A stretch of 64,000 nt of DNA from Isoetes taiwanensis (GCA_021234155.1 JAJEKV010000206.1:1306001-1370000); one strand, 5' to 3'. Positions 43,850 to 54,838 are shown, counted from the first letter of the stretch. Notes: generated from the letters alone by a model not told the origin. Made by a program: numbers and translations.

Positions 43850-46118
43850 GGTGAAGATATCCACCCTTAATTAATGACTAGAATTAAATTCCTACGGCTA
43901 ATTTTAAAGAGGCTTTTAGGAAGGATTTTTTCTCTCTCACCTCCTCTTCTCCGACGATTTTGCTTCTGAAATTGGCGAATCGATTCAAGGAAGGGTTTCA
44001 TGGCAAGGATTCAAGGAAGTATTTCACTGGCGATTCAAGGATTCAAAAAGATTCAAGGAAGCAAGGAAGCGTTTCAGTAATTTAGGGAATCCGACACAGT
44101 TTCTGAAGTTCCTGGTACAAAAAGGTAAGAAATCTTCCGATTCAATCGAAAAATTCTTCTGATTTTCCTTGATTATTCCTGTAATGATCTGAAACTATTG
44201 GATATGTATGTATGCGCAAAGAAAACCATGAATCGGCCTATTTTTTTACAGTTTTATTTCTGAACCAATGGTTGAAAGGGGCTTCCAATCCGGCAGAGGT
44301 AGGGATTCGGCCCATTTTTTTACAGTTTTATCTGAATCAATGGTTCAAAGGGGCTTCCAATCTGGCAGAGGTAGGAATTCCAACAAAAGCCTGCATGGTT
44401 TGGACAGATTGAATAGACAAATTAGGCTTGAATTTCCGCAGGCCAAAGCTTGAAAATCGTGTTTGTATCAGAGCCGATTCTGGAAGGACTTCTGAATTTG
44501 AGCCGATTTAGCTTAGCTTGGATCATTAGATTTTTGGAATTATAAGAAAGCCCAGCTCAAATAATTTCTTGATTGAAGCAATTTTTGGCTTCCATGAAGA
44601 TGGCAGATAGCAAAAAGCCGTACTAGAGTTGAATTTCGGCCGGATATTTTGCCCGACAAGGCAGGATTTAGAAGTTTCTTTGCGGGCTCTGATCTTTAAG
44701 TAATAATAGAAACAGAGAAATCGGCCTCTATCAGGGTATTGTGAATGATGTCCATGCCTAAAGAGCTTGCAGTTTCAATGCATCGAAAACTTCCCAAATT
44801 TATGAGCTTGCAGTTTCAATGCATCGAAGACTTCCCAAATTTATGGTGCAAATTTATGGTCCAGAATTGAGCCAAGACATGGTATAAGATTTACTGTGAA
44901 TTATTCGGCCTTGTCTTTCCGAGCAGATTGAATTGGGCACAACAGCTGCAAAGAGCCCAAAAAATGGGCACTGCAAAGAGCCCTTTCAATTCAAGAAGAA
45001 TAATTGAATGTGGGAAGATCAGACACATAAGGGTTGAGGGGTTCTTGTGACCTTCATTTAGCATTTCTTCTTGAAAAGATAAAAGAAAACAGAAAAAGGA
45101 AGAATCTGCCTGGAGAACAGATCTTTTGTTCCATCAACTAAGTTAGATGACCTCATCTCTTAATACCTTATTCCTGCATATTACGTTTTCTTCTATTAAA
45201 ATACCAGTGTCAAACAACAAGACCAAAATATTGAGTGGACTAAAGTGAATAAGAAAGAATACAATAGTCTTTGTACTTGTTGATCCGACGTTTAGAATGC
45301 TCTGATTTATAATGTTTGTTTTTAAGTTTGATATTGGCAGAGGCAGATTTGATTTCTAATGTTTTTTTAAAGTTTGATATTGGCAGAATCAGAGGCGGCT
45401 TAAAATCTTACGAGGGCCTGCTTTTGAGCTGCAGCTTGGAGCACAAAACAAGGTTAGACAATTTCTCCAGCTCGTCCATTATAGCTATTTTTGGATGCAA
45501 TTAGGAGATAAATAGTTGCATCTAATTCCTTCAAGATTAGCTTAATTCCAACGAATAAATTTTGAATCATTTTCATCTTGAATGCTTGAAGGTGGAGCGC
45601 ATTTATCAATTGGGCAGATTATCAATCCTTGCCGAAGTTTTTATTTCCATTAAAAAAATATTAGAAACACTTGGGTTTTGGAGCGACCAAACCCAAAACT
45701 TTACATGTAACAAGTTTATATATTAATGCAAAAGCACTCCAAGTGCAATTTTATTGCATCTCTATTTCTTCTCTCACGTAAATAGTCATGGCAATAAGAA
45801 AAGCTTCATGGTGTTCTCTAGCGAAATAAAAAAGGGCTGAACATATTAAGCTTAGAAGCAACCAAAAAGGGCATGGAAACGAGCCTTCTATATCCACTTA
45901 AATAGATGCTACCTCGAACGATCTTAGCACACAGTCACAAACTAAATGTGAACTAGCCAATTCATTTACAATTATGATTTGTCTGATTGGAAGTTCTTAT
46001 ATGTTGTCATTGTGCTCAAAATTTGCTAGGGTTTAGGGTTTTCTTTGTAATAACAGTCTTTCTCATATATTTCAAATAAATTACCTGCTTATGGTTTTTT
46101 TGTAATCTATTCATACAG
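43850..46118 (+). other. Leader/intron region of the palindrome-bounded insertion
   Basis: No long open frame. A pyrimidine-rich 5'-leader-like stretch (43920-43960) is followed by a good splice donor (AAAAGGTAAGAAATC, 44124). An acceptor (ATTCATACAG) sits at 46118. Together they suggest a long 5' intron in front of the gene at 46121. Two tandem duplications lie inside (44212-44370 and 44765-44850). Confidence 0.4.
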
Positions 46119-46120
46119 AT

Positions 46121-46855
46121 ATGGCAGGATTAGAGGCAAGCCAGGATGCAGTGGGCGCGCCACCAGTTCCACAGTCGATTAGGACATTCGCGCCTGACGG
46201 GTTAGTCCCTAGTATAAGCCTAGGTTTTTAGTATAAGCTTAGGTTAGTTTTGGATTCGTAGTATAAGTTTAGGTAGTTTTGGATTCGTAGTATAAGTTTA
46301 GGTTAGTCCTTTAGTATGAGCTTATCCGTTGTTCTCTTACTTCCATTAGTACATAGAGGAAACGTAATATGCATCTCGTACATAGAGAAAACTTAATTTT
46401 TTTTTGTCTATTGCTTTAGAGTTGTGTGAACTTAGAATTTAGAATTCTTTAGGGACGAGCTCCATGGGTATTGGAGAATACGTCGAGTATTGATCACCAT
46501 CCCTGGGGCTCCTACAAGGTCCCAGGATAGATGGTTTTGTGAGCACGAGGGTTGCACACATACGCTTCCGGGAGACCAGGGTGGCTGGCGTCTAGGTATG
46601 GATGCTACGAAGAAGCACCATGAGAGGCAGCATGAGGAGGTACCATGGGTGGCTCGGCCACGTGGTGCACGTAGAGTGCGTCCGAGGGACGAGGAGGACG
46701 AGGCGGCACGCGAGAGAGAGAGGGAGAGGAGCCGCCTTCGTGGTCAGGACAGATGTGCCAGGGCAGAGTATCTTCGAGGAGAGCGACAGGTTCTCTCCTC
46801 TGCTATTGCGTTATTGTATGCGCTATGGCTATCTCATAACAAGCCAAGGGGTTGA
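46121..46855 (+). CDS. Two-exon small protein with C2H2-like zinc-binding pattern
   Basis: Exon 1 (ATG 46121 to about 46200) encodes MAGLEASQDAVGAPPVP and ends at a donor GTTAGT. Exon 2 begins after TTCTTTAG at about 46453 and keeps the frame: GDELHGYWRIRRVLITIPG, then WFCEHEGCTHTLPGDQGG, DATKKHHERQHEEVPW and an R/E-rich tail to TGA at 46853-46855. The total is about 160 residues. The C-x4-C ... H-x3-H arrangement (CEHEGC and HERQH, with a 25-residue loop) suggests a zinc finger, possibly DNA binding; the basic/acidic tail would suit a nuclear protein. The exon is GC-rich against AT-rich surroundings. The protein family is not recognised. A role in binding the palindromes that bound the element is speculation. 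Confidence 0.5.
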
Positions 46856-46859
46856 TGAC

Positions 46860-47300
46860 TTATATGTATCGAGACACTTGCTTACATTTATCAAATACTT
46901 AAGTTTGTTCTTTCATGTTACATTTATCATTTACTTAAGTTTGTTTCTTTTTTTCTTTTGGTCTCTTGCATGTACGACGGAAGAATATTTAACAAAGACA
47001 AAGGTTATGCAATAGAGATTATGTAGAGCATAGTGCCATGATGCAACATAATAGAGTGCAACTTCACACGTACGCATTATCCTGGTCAAACATTGTACAT
47101 GCATGGCAGTTTAATACACGAGATTCTAAAACTTCAATATGTTTGCACGCCTTCAATTCAATACAATTTTAAGCTTTGATAACAAAATAATTTGGGTGTT
47201 AAGTGCCAGAATGTAAGAGATTAAAGCTGGTCTCAATTCTTAGTTAATCTTACCCCATGGAGTTTCTAACTGCATGTAGAAACCTAACCTATTTTCCTCC
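46860..47300. other. 3' flank of the small gene, no gene seen
   Basis: AT-rich, with T-runs near 46930-46960. No coding or repeat structure recognised before the right palindrome bundle. Confidence 0.4.
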
Positions 47301-47307
47301 TCATGTG

Positions 47308-47652
47308 GAAATCTAACATGTTTTCCTCCTCCTGTGGAAACCCTTCCCAATTTCCATCATGCAAGGAAATCGGGAAGGGTTTCCAGTCAAAATTCAAATT
47401 TTGAGTGACGTGCGCTCGATGAACGTGCGCCTTAATGTCGGGCGTCCGTGTGGAAAGGCACGCCATAAAGCCTCACGTGTGTAAATATTTTGAAAAAAAA
47501 TAATTTTATGGAAACCCTTCCGGGTTTTAATGGAAACCCTTCCGGATTTTCCAATACGGAAACCCTTCCGGCTTTCCATGGAAACCCTTCCGGGTTTTAT
47601 TGAAAACCGGAAGGGTTTCCATTAAAACCCGGAAGGGCTTCCGTGGGAGGCC
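47308..47652. repeat. GGAAACCCTTCCGG palindrome bundle, right
   Basis: At least eight units in both orientations (47328-47365, then 47509-47645 densely packed), e.g. ATGGAAACCCTTCCGGGTTT followed by AAACCCGGAAGGGTTTCC. Counterpart of the bundle at 43738. Confidence 0.9.
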
Positions 47653-49199
47653 AACCCAAATCGGGCGTACTTAGAACCATCGAACAAAGTTGGCCAGAAA
47701 CAACTGAGACGTCGTCTTGAGCAGAGCATCTCATCTGTAAGAAAAAAAGCAGATTTAGAGAAACACCTAATTTGCAAGCAAGGGATTACCGAAGGGGCAA
47801 AGAAGATAAAGAAAACAAAATCGAACAAGAAAAATGGCGGCAAAACACAGCGCGTTGGATCACCACGCCGTCATTGTTTATTATTTATTTCAATAGTCTT
47901 TGGCAATATTCAAATGCTTTAATGATTTGGATTATGGGAGCCATTGATTGGCGGCATATTCCTAATATTGTGCCAGATCCATGGCTATTAACAATTTCCC
48001 AAAAATTCACCATGCCATTCCCTATGATCTCGATTGAAAATAGCATTCGCATAATAAACCATAGCATTAACAACACTTCTACAAAACCATGGTCGAATTT
48101 CTACAAAACCATGGCCGCTCTGCTAAAACAGACTGCCTGTGCTAAACCAAACTACCCCAATCGACCCTGCACTGCTCCCCCATTTAATCCTGCAGTCAAT
48201 CCGAAATTTCGAACTGCTTGAATGAATATTGCTGCCAAAATCAATCTTGCGCAATCTCGGAATCAGTCATCTTCATAGCAACTGGATGCACCTGTACAAC
48301 GTACAGACATGCCTGTTTACACCAGGGCTGGAGGATTTGAACCTCCAGGCCATGTCAGCCTCACCAGAACCCTTCTAATGCCATCTTACCTATCCTACAT
48401 AAATCCATAAATGCTACAAGCAAGCAATAGCAAAGCAAGCCATCAGATGCCTAAATGCTACAAGCAAACAATAGCAAAGCCGACATGCCACAAATTAGCG
48501 CTGCCACTAGGGAATATGCATCTGCCATAGCCGATGGCTTCATCCGCCATAGCATCTGTGGGCTTCATCCACCACACCATCTCTGGGCTTCAAGCCGCCC
48601 TCTCTGCTTTCTGCTCTCAAGTCGCCTTCTCTGCTCTCTGCCTCTGCTCCGCTACTCCAGCCAAAAAAAAGAAAAGACCTTCCAAAATAAAAGCCATATA
48701 AAAACCCAAAAAAGCAACATGACCTCTAAATGACATTAAGCTCCTTAAACATGCCAAGATATACGGTTTTTTATACAATACGCCACAGAAATCTTAGCCC
48801 AACCATGCGAGAAAACCATTTCACAAATACCAAACTCAAACGTTGGAAGTTTATGAAACGAAAAATATCCAAAAGCATCATGGATTGGGCTTTCTATTTT
48901 GAACATAGGACTTTGTAATAATTCTCTATATGGATGCAAAATATATTGCTATATCGTGTATTATAACTTTTGGGCCTTTGGATCTCGGCACAATTCAATG
49001 GATATTTTCTCTGCATACATCCTGCATACCCATTCGAGGTCTTCGTGGGGTCAAACTGACCTGCTTTTAAAGGGGCACCCCTTGACCAAATACCATGGGT
49101 TAAAAAGGTATTTGGGCAAACTGGTGGCCATACAATATAACATCACATGAATACATAGCATCAGCACTAGCATAATTCAAACATAGCACTGGCATTCAA

Positions 49200-49290
49200 A
49201 GATGAGAGGAGCCTGGGGAATCGAACCCCAGTTTCAATCCCCGTGCTCATAGCTCACCTGCTTGTGTTGCGCCCCTCAAGTTTGCAATAA
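49200..49290 (-). repeat. tRNA-derived SINE-like fragment 1
   Basis: Minus strand: GGTGAGCTATGAGCACGG, then CTGGGGTTCGATTCCCCAG. This gives a perfect T-arm hairpin with consensus box B and a D-arm/box A-like GAGCTATGAGC at near-normal spacing. The acceptor stem is not intact, so this is not a functional tRNA. Confidence 0.4.
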
Positions 49291-49424
49291 GCCCATGTAT
49301 AAGACGATCAGACCAAGCCACTGACTGCTGCAATGGACAGTGGCATGCATCTGATGATCCCTATGCATAGCGCTCGCCAAGATGGAGGGGAATGCCCGCA
49401 ATGCAAAAGACATAGGCCATCAGT

Positions 49425-49475
49425 GAGCCTGGGGAATTGAACCCCAACGCCATGCCAATGCTCATCCAGGCATAA
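49425..49475 (-). repeat. tRNA-derived SINE-like fragment 2
   Basis: Minus strand GGATGAGCATTGGC, then TTGGGGTTCAATTCCCCAGG, related to the fragment 220 bases away. Confidence 0.4.
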
Positions 49476-49748
49476 GGGAGATCCCATAAGAGTGGATCAG
49501 CCTCATGCCTAGGGGCCGAAGCCCGGTGAAAGCCTAGTGTTAGCAATCATGGTATGAAATGCACAATAGGATAGTGTTTCCAAAAGCAGCAACCAATCCA
49601 AGAGAGACAACAAGGCATGAGCATAATAAGCATTGCATGTTTGTGGAGTCAGTAAATGTACACCTGGCACTGACGCTGGCAAGAGAAGGCTGCAAAAGAA
49701 TCTGATTACACACAACATGATCAAACAAAATAGTAAAAACACAAGGGC

Positions 49749-50159
49749 CTAGTTCATGGGCTCCCCAGAAGCGGCCCGCCTGATGATGGCATCAAGCTGG
49801 CGGATCTCTTGGGCCAGCAGAGCTCTGGCAAGGCTCATGTGTAATCTAAGCGCATGGAGCTCAGACATTGGAGCATCAAGTTGCTCCCAAGCAATGCTAG
49901 AGATCGCGGGACCAATGGCAACATAGAAACCTGTCAACTGCCTCCTCAATATCCTACGGGAAGCTGCAATTCTGTGGGCCTCTGTACCAACCTGGATAAT
50001 GCTAGATATGAACTCCTTTGCATTGAAGATATGTTCAGCTTCTAGAGGATAAACCTAAGAATTAGGCCGTAATGCATCAATTCTAGAGCTTATTAGAGAG
50101 GGATCCAAGCTCAGAACAGGGTGGCCCATCTCACTCGCAGAATTCCCATTGTCTTCCAT
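49749..50159 (-). pseudogene. Unrecognised ORF with one stop, CACTA interior
   Basis: From ATG at 50159: MEDNGNSASEMGHPVLSLDP through IDALRPNS, an in-frame TAG, then VYPLEAEHIFNAKEFISS, RILRRQLTGFYVAIGPAISS and a helical end QEIRQLDAIIRRAASGEPMN. About 135 codons in one frame with a single stop, with good coding texture in the second half (amphipathic helices). No family recognised. The region just upstream (50160-50260) could be an intron before the ORF at 50260-50661. Confidence 0.45.
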
Positions 50160-50259
50160 TCCAACCCTGCAAGAAGGCACCACCACCAAAAACCTTGCTG
50201 AAGAAAAACAGAAACAAACACACAGTTGAAGTTGTACAACAAACAAAGCACACAAAGAA

Positions 50260-50600
50260 TCACCCAACAGCCATGGTGTGGTCCTCAGTGTGAATGGGAA
50301 TGTAATCCACATCATGATCTAAAATTTCTACTTCAGGGCTAAAGGATGGATCACCAAAATCCTCAAAGTTACAGTCCATCTCATCGGGTGGCACGGCGTC
50401 ATCCCAGTACCGTTGACGCCCAGGACCATTCCGTTCTACAGCCACATGCTCTGCAGGCAAACCAAAGAGGATGGTCCTCACATCAGATGGCATGCAGTGG
50501 GTGGGGTTCAGGAAAGCCCTCCATTCAAAATCATGAACACTTTTGTAGACATGTTGCAGCTTGAAGATGGAAAAGTATAGGCATTTGCATATGGGCACAT
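50260..50600 (-). CDS. Unrecognised exon, CACTA interior
   Basis: Minus-strand open frame with coding texture from about HDFEWRAFLNPTHCMPSDV through LFGLPAEHVAVERNGPGRQR to an acidic stretch (DEMDCNFEDFGDPSF) and HDVDYIPIHTEDHTMAVG before TGA at 50260. It is probably the exon preceding or following the ORF at 49749-50159 in one CACTA-encoded gene. Both are antisense to the DUF4216 gene, as is common for the two CACTA genes only in some families. Function unknown. Confidence 0.4.
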
Positions 50601-50659
50601 AACAGTTCATTTGGCAAGCTTTCCTCTTGCATGATATATTGTGTAGTATCTTTAGCTGC

Positions 50660-51149
50660 AAACAAATGCACTTACAAGATTCTAGGATTTTGCACTTCGA
50701 TCCTTCTATTCCACTATGGGATCTCGATGTTTTGTAGATGATATTGGCTTGGTTGTTTCAAGTTTAAATGTTTATATAAGGACTTGCAACGCCGAGCAAG
50801 TTTCTGTGGAAGTGGTTTTGCAAGTGAATGTATATGATAGTGCTGTAACAGATTGACATTGATATAAAAGTCAGAATTTTATGTAATGGGAACTGGACCA
50901 GTATATTTTTTAAAGTGTGGCTTTTGACAATGGCAGTTGCATATGGTTCTAAAAAGCAGGATCTAATAAGCAGGTACAATTCTTGCCAAATAGAACATGG
51001 GAAGAAACCAATATATATACCATGGCTGAGGCCATCTGAAGTTCCACCATCGAAAGATGTAAGCATTCAAAGGGCTCAAAAAAAGCAACTGTTCTTCCAT
51101 GCGTTAACTTGGTCTGGAAATTCATCCTGCATAATTGTACTATAGGGCA
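50660..51149. other. Between the two CACTA gene remnants
   Basis: Mostly AT-rich. A plus-strand frame (50915-51145, with VAYGSKKQDLISRYNSC and KPIYIPWLRPSEVPPSKD) may be a further decayed piece of the TNP2-type gene, but no domain can be named. Confidence 0.35.
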
Positions 51150-52215
51150 ATTAAGAGGGAGATTAAGATATCCAGATCATCTAGAGGATTTACCTTCATC
51201 AATGCCAGTTTTGGTGGTTGGTCCAAGAGATGGACAAAGCAAAGCAGAAAGGCGAGAAGATATACATTGATGACTTCAACATTGCTTTAGGTTGTGAGAG
51301 GAAGGTAATGTTCCTATTAAAGAAATTTCAGTCCTATTTATATTTTAGAGATATCAATCTAAAATATATGTTATTGTAAACTACGAGCAATGTTTTCCAA
51401 TTTGTATTTTGTCACCAAATTATGACTAATGTTTCTTATTCTCACTTGTAGATAAGATATCATTCTTCAATGTGGGCATATGGACAACACTTTCGTATTG
51501 AGGAAGTTGATAAAGGTCGTGTCATTTTTTACTCTGGAATAATGGCTTCCTTTCTTCAAAGGAGTCAATGTAGTGCGGGGGACATAAATCCTATTGATGG
51601 CAGTGTTGATTATATTGGAGTTATTACCAAAATCATGGACTTGAACTTTCGTTCATTCCATGTGAACGTGCTAAAGGCCAAATGGTTCAAAACACAAACC
51701 CAAGGAAGAAATCAAAACATTCGAGTACATCCTTCTGGATTCTATGAGGTAGACACTTCACATGTCTTAAAGGATCTAAACGAGCCTTTTATATTTCCTA
51801 GTCAAGTGAAGCAAGTATTTTTCCATGATAATCCTAGGGATAAGAAATGGCGGATACTGGTTCATTCACAACCAACTTCTCGAAGAGTTATTGCCATGTC
51901 TATCCTCAATGATTCTAATTGTGACACCCAAGGATCATCATCTGATATTCCACTTCCTCTGAGTTGGAGTTGATTGACCCAGTTGAAGAAACCATTGACC
52001 ACGAACATGATTCACAATTAGAGGACCATCAAGGCCTTCAGGTAAGGTCTCCAATGCATAGCCCAGAACATTGTATACTTGATGACTACTTTGATGAGGA
52101 GAACGACACAGAAAATGGGACAGAGAGACATGTATCGTGGCTCCCTTTGCAATTGGATGATGATGAAATAGAAGAAGTTGAGCAGGATTTGCTATATGAC
52201 ATTACTAAAGACTAG
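51150..52215 (+). pseudogene. TNP2-type CACTA gene remnant with DUF4216 domain
   Basis: A first exon piece reads FWWLVQEMDKAKQKGEKIYI and DDFNIALGCERK to a donor at 51304. After an intron (51305-51451, ending CACTTGTAG) the next exon reads SSMWAYGQHFRIEEVDKG, VDYIGVITKIMDLNFRSFHV, VLKAKWFKTQ, LNEPFIFPSQVKQVFFHD and KWRILVHSQP. This is the DUF4216 domain found C-terminal to the catalytic region of plant CACTA TNP2 transposases. A frameshift near 51965 leads into an acidic tail (ELIDPVEETIDHEHD ... EEVEQDLLYDI) with a stop at 52213-52215. The catalytic Transposase_21 part is missing. It supports the CACTA assignment made from the termini. Confidence 0.8.
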
Positions 52216-52559
52216 TTCAATAATTTTTTTTTAAGTATATGTCATTGTTGTTGAGGAATATTGTGTTGAGATCCTCTTGATACAATTGTTAATATTATGT
52301 ATTGGTGAACTTTTAAATCATATGAGACAAGTATGATAATGCACACTTTATTGTATATTCGTAGCCTTGGCAATCTTGTTCTAGCCACATAGGTATGTAT
52401 GAAATGAGGACTTTTGAGAAAATGAAAAATGTAGAGAAAGAGTAGTTATATTAAGAGTGTATAGACAAATGGTTATTTGAATAGATGGCAACTGTCTCTT
52501 TTGGTATCTTTGCATATGGGATTATTCAAAAGGCTAACGAATAGTAAAGTGCATGACTA

Positions 52560-53390
52560 CAAGTAGAGTGCATACGATATGAGTCAATGGTATAAAGTTA
52601 GACATAGAGTCAATGATAGCATCAACTCTAGACATAATGTACAAACAAGAGTTAGATCACATATTAGCATGAGTAGTAGAGTTCGTACTACTGAATGAGT
52701 CAATAGTAGCATCGGACATAGGGTTAGAAATAGAGTCAATAGTAGCATCTAATATAGAGTCACTGATAGAGTCAGAATTGAAACTAATGATAGTGTCAGA
52801 CATAGCGTCAGAAGTAGAGGCCAACATAAAGTCAAGCATAGTGTCAATTGTAAGGTCAGAACTAGAGTCACTAGTAGAGTCAGAATTGGAACTAATGATA
52901 GTGTCAGACATAGCGTCAGAAGTAGAGGCCAACATAAAGTCAAGCATAGCGTCAATTGTATGGTCAGAACTAGAGTCAGATGACGTGTATGCTTGAACCT
53001 AATGCCAACACCTTTGACTCATAGTGCATCAGCTGTTACTTCAGTTATAACATCAGTTATAGCATTAGATTGGTTAAAATGATATAGCATCATCTTTAGA
53101 GTCAGGCATAACGTCAAAATTAGAGTCAGATGACATGTATATTTGAACCTAATGTTAACACCTCTGACTCATAGTGCATCAGCTCCTACCTCAGCTATAA
53201 CGTCAACTGTAGCGTTAGATTGGTTACATTAAATAGCATCATCCATAGAGTCAGATATAGCGTCAGAATTAGCAGCAGAGAAATATCTAACTATAAGTGC
53301 TGCTAATAACTACAGAACATTGTTTTCACCTCAAAAAACACCAAAAATATCCTTCTGACGCTAAAACTGACTCTAATACCCCCTTCCTCT
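52560..53390. repeat. CACTA right subterminal repeats
   Basis: Dense GAGTCA, GTGTCAGACATAGCGTCAGA and related words. It includes a perfect-looking 108-base tandem duplication (about 52783-52998) and a second, more diverged duplication (about 52979-53260, TTTGAACCTAATG ... GACTCATAGTGCATCAGCT). Low-complexity Ser/Asp-rich frames on the minus strand are artefacts. Confidence 0.85.
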
Positions 53391-53397
53391 TGTAGTG

Positions 53398-54733
53398 CAC
53401 TCAGCACGTCAAACAAATACATAACCCTTGCATTGTATGGTTGAGATAAAAATTCTTTTCTTAATTCACGTACTTGATGCTTGGTAAGTTTCTTGTTGCA
53501 AGTATTTTTGCAGCAGCTTGACTTCATGAACTTATTGATTGAAGTTGTGGAGCATAGCCTTTCCTCTTTGCTCTTTCCATTGGGCTGTCTTGGAATTCTA
53601 TTTGTGTAAGTATACTTCCTTTTTCGTTTGAATTGAGCCTGAATGTTGTCCTCAAATGATTCTATTTTCATATCCTCATTTTCTTTAGCTTCTCGAGCTT
53701 GCAGATGTTGTGAGACAGTCCTTCCATCCTGCAGCATCACATCGCTATTTTCCCATTGTACAAGTGCATTTTCTGCTGGCCTTTCTGCACAAGCATGACA
53801 TTTGAGATCCTCTGTAATTAGTGTAGGAAGGATCTTTCCCACACAGAGGCCCACCTTCGAGTCTCCTAAAAATTCATCGTCAACAGCATCCTGGGGATCA
53901 CTGAAGACAATTATCGCCTCTGCATATTTACTTCGGTCACATGCATGAAGAATGTGGCAATGCTTATCCAAGAAATCAGTTCTTGAGAAACTAGATGGTG
54001 GTTCATCATCATCTGATGCTATCCTGCGAGGAAAACGAGTACCTAGATCCACTATAGGATCAATTTCTTCATCTCAGATCGATAATCGCCTCTCTGATTC
54101 TACATTTGAGGTCAGTGATGGAGTAGCTAAATCAATGGCATGATATCTTATATCCTGCCGAGGCCATTCGATAAACGTGTCCACAGCCTCTTCAATGTTG
54201 TCAGCGCTATCACATGGAATCGGAAGGATGTGGGTAGGCACTACAGCCTCGGTAACTTGCACTGCTACGTTGAGTGCGTCAACATTCTTCCCATGGATGC
54301 AAGTTCTACTCACCCAGACACCCTTATCAACCACAGTATTATTACTGACTAGGTTCACCATATTCTCTGTGTTGCTTACTGTTTGAAGGAGCGGAGAGCA
54401 AATAATAATCGAAGTCCGGGTGATGCTGTGGAGGGACTACTAGGCAAGTTGGGGGTTTCAGTATCAGACGTTCCCGATGACACAGGTGAGGCAGTTTCAC
54501 AGTATCTTACTTGATTTCGAGGCCATTCGATAAATGTCCCCACGGCTTCAGCAATGTTATCTGCTCTCTCACACGGAATGGGAAGCACATGGGTGGGCAC
54601 TATGGCTTCAGTGACCTCCACGACCACATTGCACCATGCAATGTTCCTGCCATGCAGATGGCCTCTATGCAATTCATGTCCCCTGGCAACTACCACATCC
54701 CCATGGACAAGGTTACGCAGGGGCCTTTTCCTG
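53398..54733 (-). pseudogene. DUF8039-DUF7869 transposase-like gene, 5' exons
   Basis: Start of the gene whose end is at 22860. After an acceptor (TTGATTCTTACAG) at 54733 comes KRPLRNLVHGDVVVARGHEL, then LPIPCERADNIAEAVGTFIE followed by WPRNQVRY. A second homologous block reads KGVWVSRTCIHGKN, then LPIPCDSADNIEEAVDTFIE and WPRQDIRY. Both match DUF8039, a domain of plant transposon proteins. A frame change near 54375 and a TGA at about 54074 (a CGA would fit) interrupt the reading. Then come RFPRRIASDDDEPPSSFSRT, CHACAERPAENALVQW, KRKRKYTYTNRIPRQ, a Cys-rich KSSCCKNTCNKKLTKHQV and YLFDVLS, where the CACTA element is inserted. Upstream exons were not found. Confidence 0.8.
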
Positions 54734-54838
54734 TAAGAATCAATACACAGACATACTTGTTAAAGACATGCAACCCTCGATGACATATACTTCGTAAAAA
54801 TAGCGCGAAAATTTGAAAGAAATTAGACGACATGGGAC
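54734..54838. other. Spacer before the ATGGCGC palindrome region
   Basis: A short AT-rich spacer, probably intron of the DUF8039 gene on the minus strand; no other structure. Confidence 0.35.

Larger units (their letters stand above)
43711..47665. mobile_element. 3.95 kb palindrome-bounded insertion inside CACTA
   Basis: The two ends carry short inverted partners, CCCGATTGGGGTT (43711-43723) and AACCCAAATCGGG (47653-47665). Immediately inside each are bundles of GGAAACCCTTCCGG palindromes (43738-43832; 47308-47365 and 47508-47640). Between them is a leader region with a possible 5' exon and donor at 44124, tandem duplications at 44212-44370 (about 70 bases) and 44765-44850 (about 42 bases), and a two-exon gene at 46121-46855. 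I could not find a clear target duplication, so the exact ends and the class are inference. Confidence 0.5.
47666..49748. other. CACTA interior without clear genes; tRNA-like fragments
   Basis: No reliable coding sequence; an open frame at 47772-48221 has no recognisable motif and unlikely composition. On the minus strand there are RNA-polymerase-III box B matches at 48332-48342 (GGTTCAAATCC), 49217-49227 (GGTTCGATTCC) and 49433-49443 (GGTTCAATTCC). The last two share surrounding sequence (CCCCAGGCTC and an upstream ATGAGCA), so they look like related SINE-type or decayed tRNA sequences. Confidence 0.45.
40428..53397. mobile_element. CACTA (En/Spm) transposon, 12.97 kb, TSD CAC
   Basis: Both ends carry the same inverted terminus of at least 37 bases beginning CACTACAAGAGGAAGGGGG (40428 on plus, 53397 on minus). 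CAC is duplicated at 40425-40427 and 53398-53400. Subterminal regions are packed with GAGTCA/GCGTCAG words at both ends (40440-41030 and 52560-53390), the usual binding-site arrays of CACTA elements. Inside are an acidic-repeat gene, a palindrome-bounded insertion (43711-47665), minus-strand ORFs at 49749-50661 and the DUF4216 remnant of a TNP2-type gene (51150-52215). The catalytic transposase domain is not seen, so it is non-autonomous. It lies in an exon of the DUF7869 gene. Confidence 0.92.

Noticed and set aside
47772-48221. 149-codon plus-strand frame
   Set aside because: No motif, unusual composition and no splice or promoter context; probably chance.
48290-48400. Possible tRNA gene on the minus strand
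   Set aside because: T-arm is good, but no matching acceptor stem or D-arm could be found.
52657-52955. Minus-strand Ser/Asp-rich and Leu/Thr-rich frames
   Set aside because: Translations of the CACTA subterminal GAGTCA repeats; the same effect is seen at 27972-28214.
54074-54696. Two short minus-strand frames taken as separate genes
   Set aside because: They are homologous DUF8039 blocks of one gene separated by a frame change.
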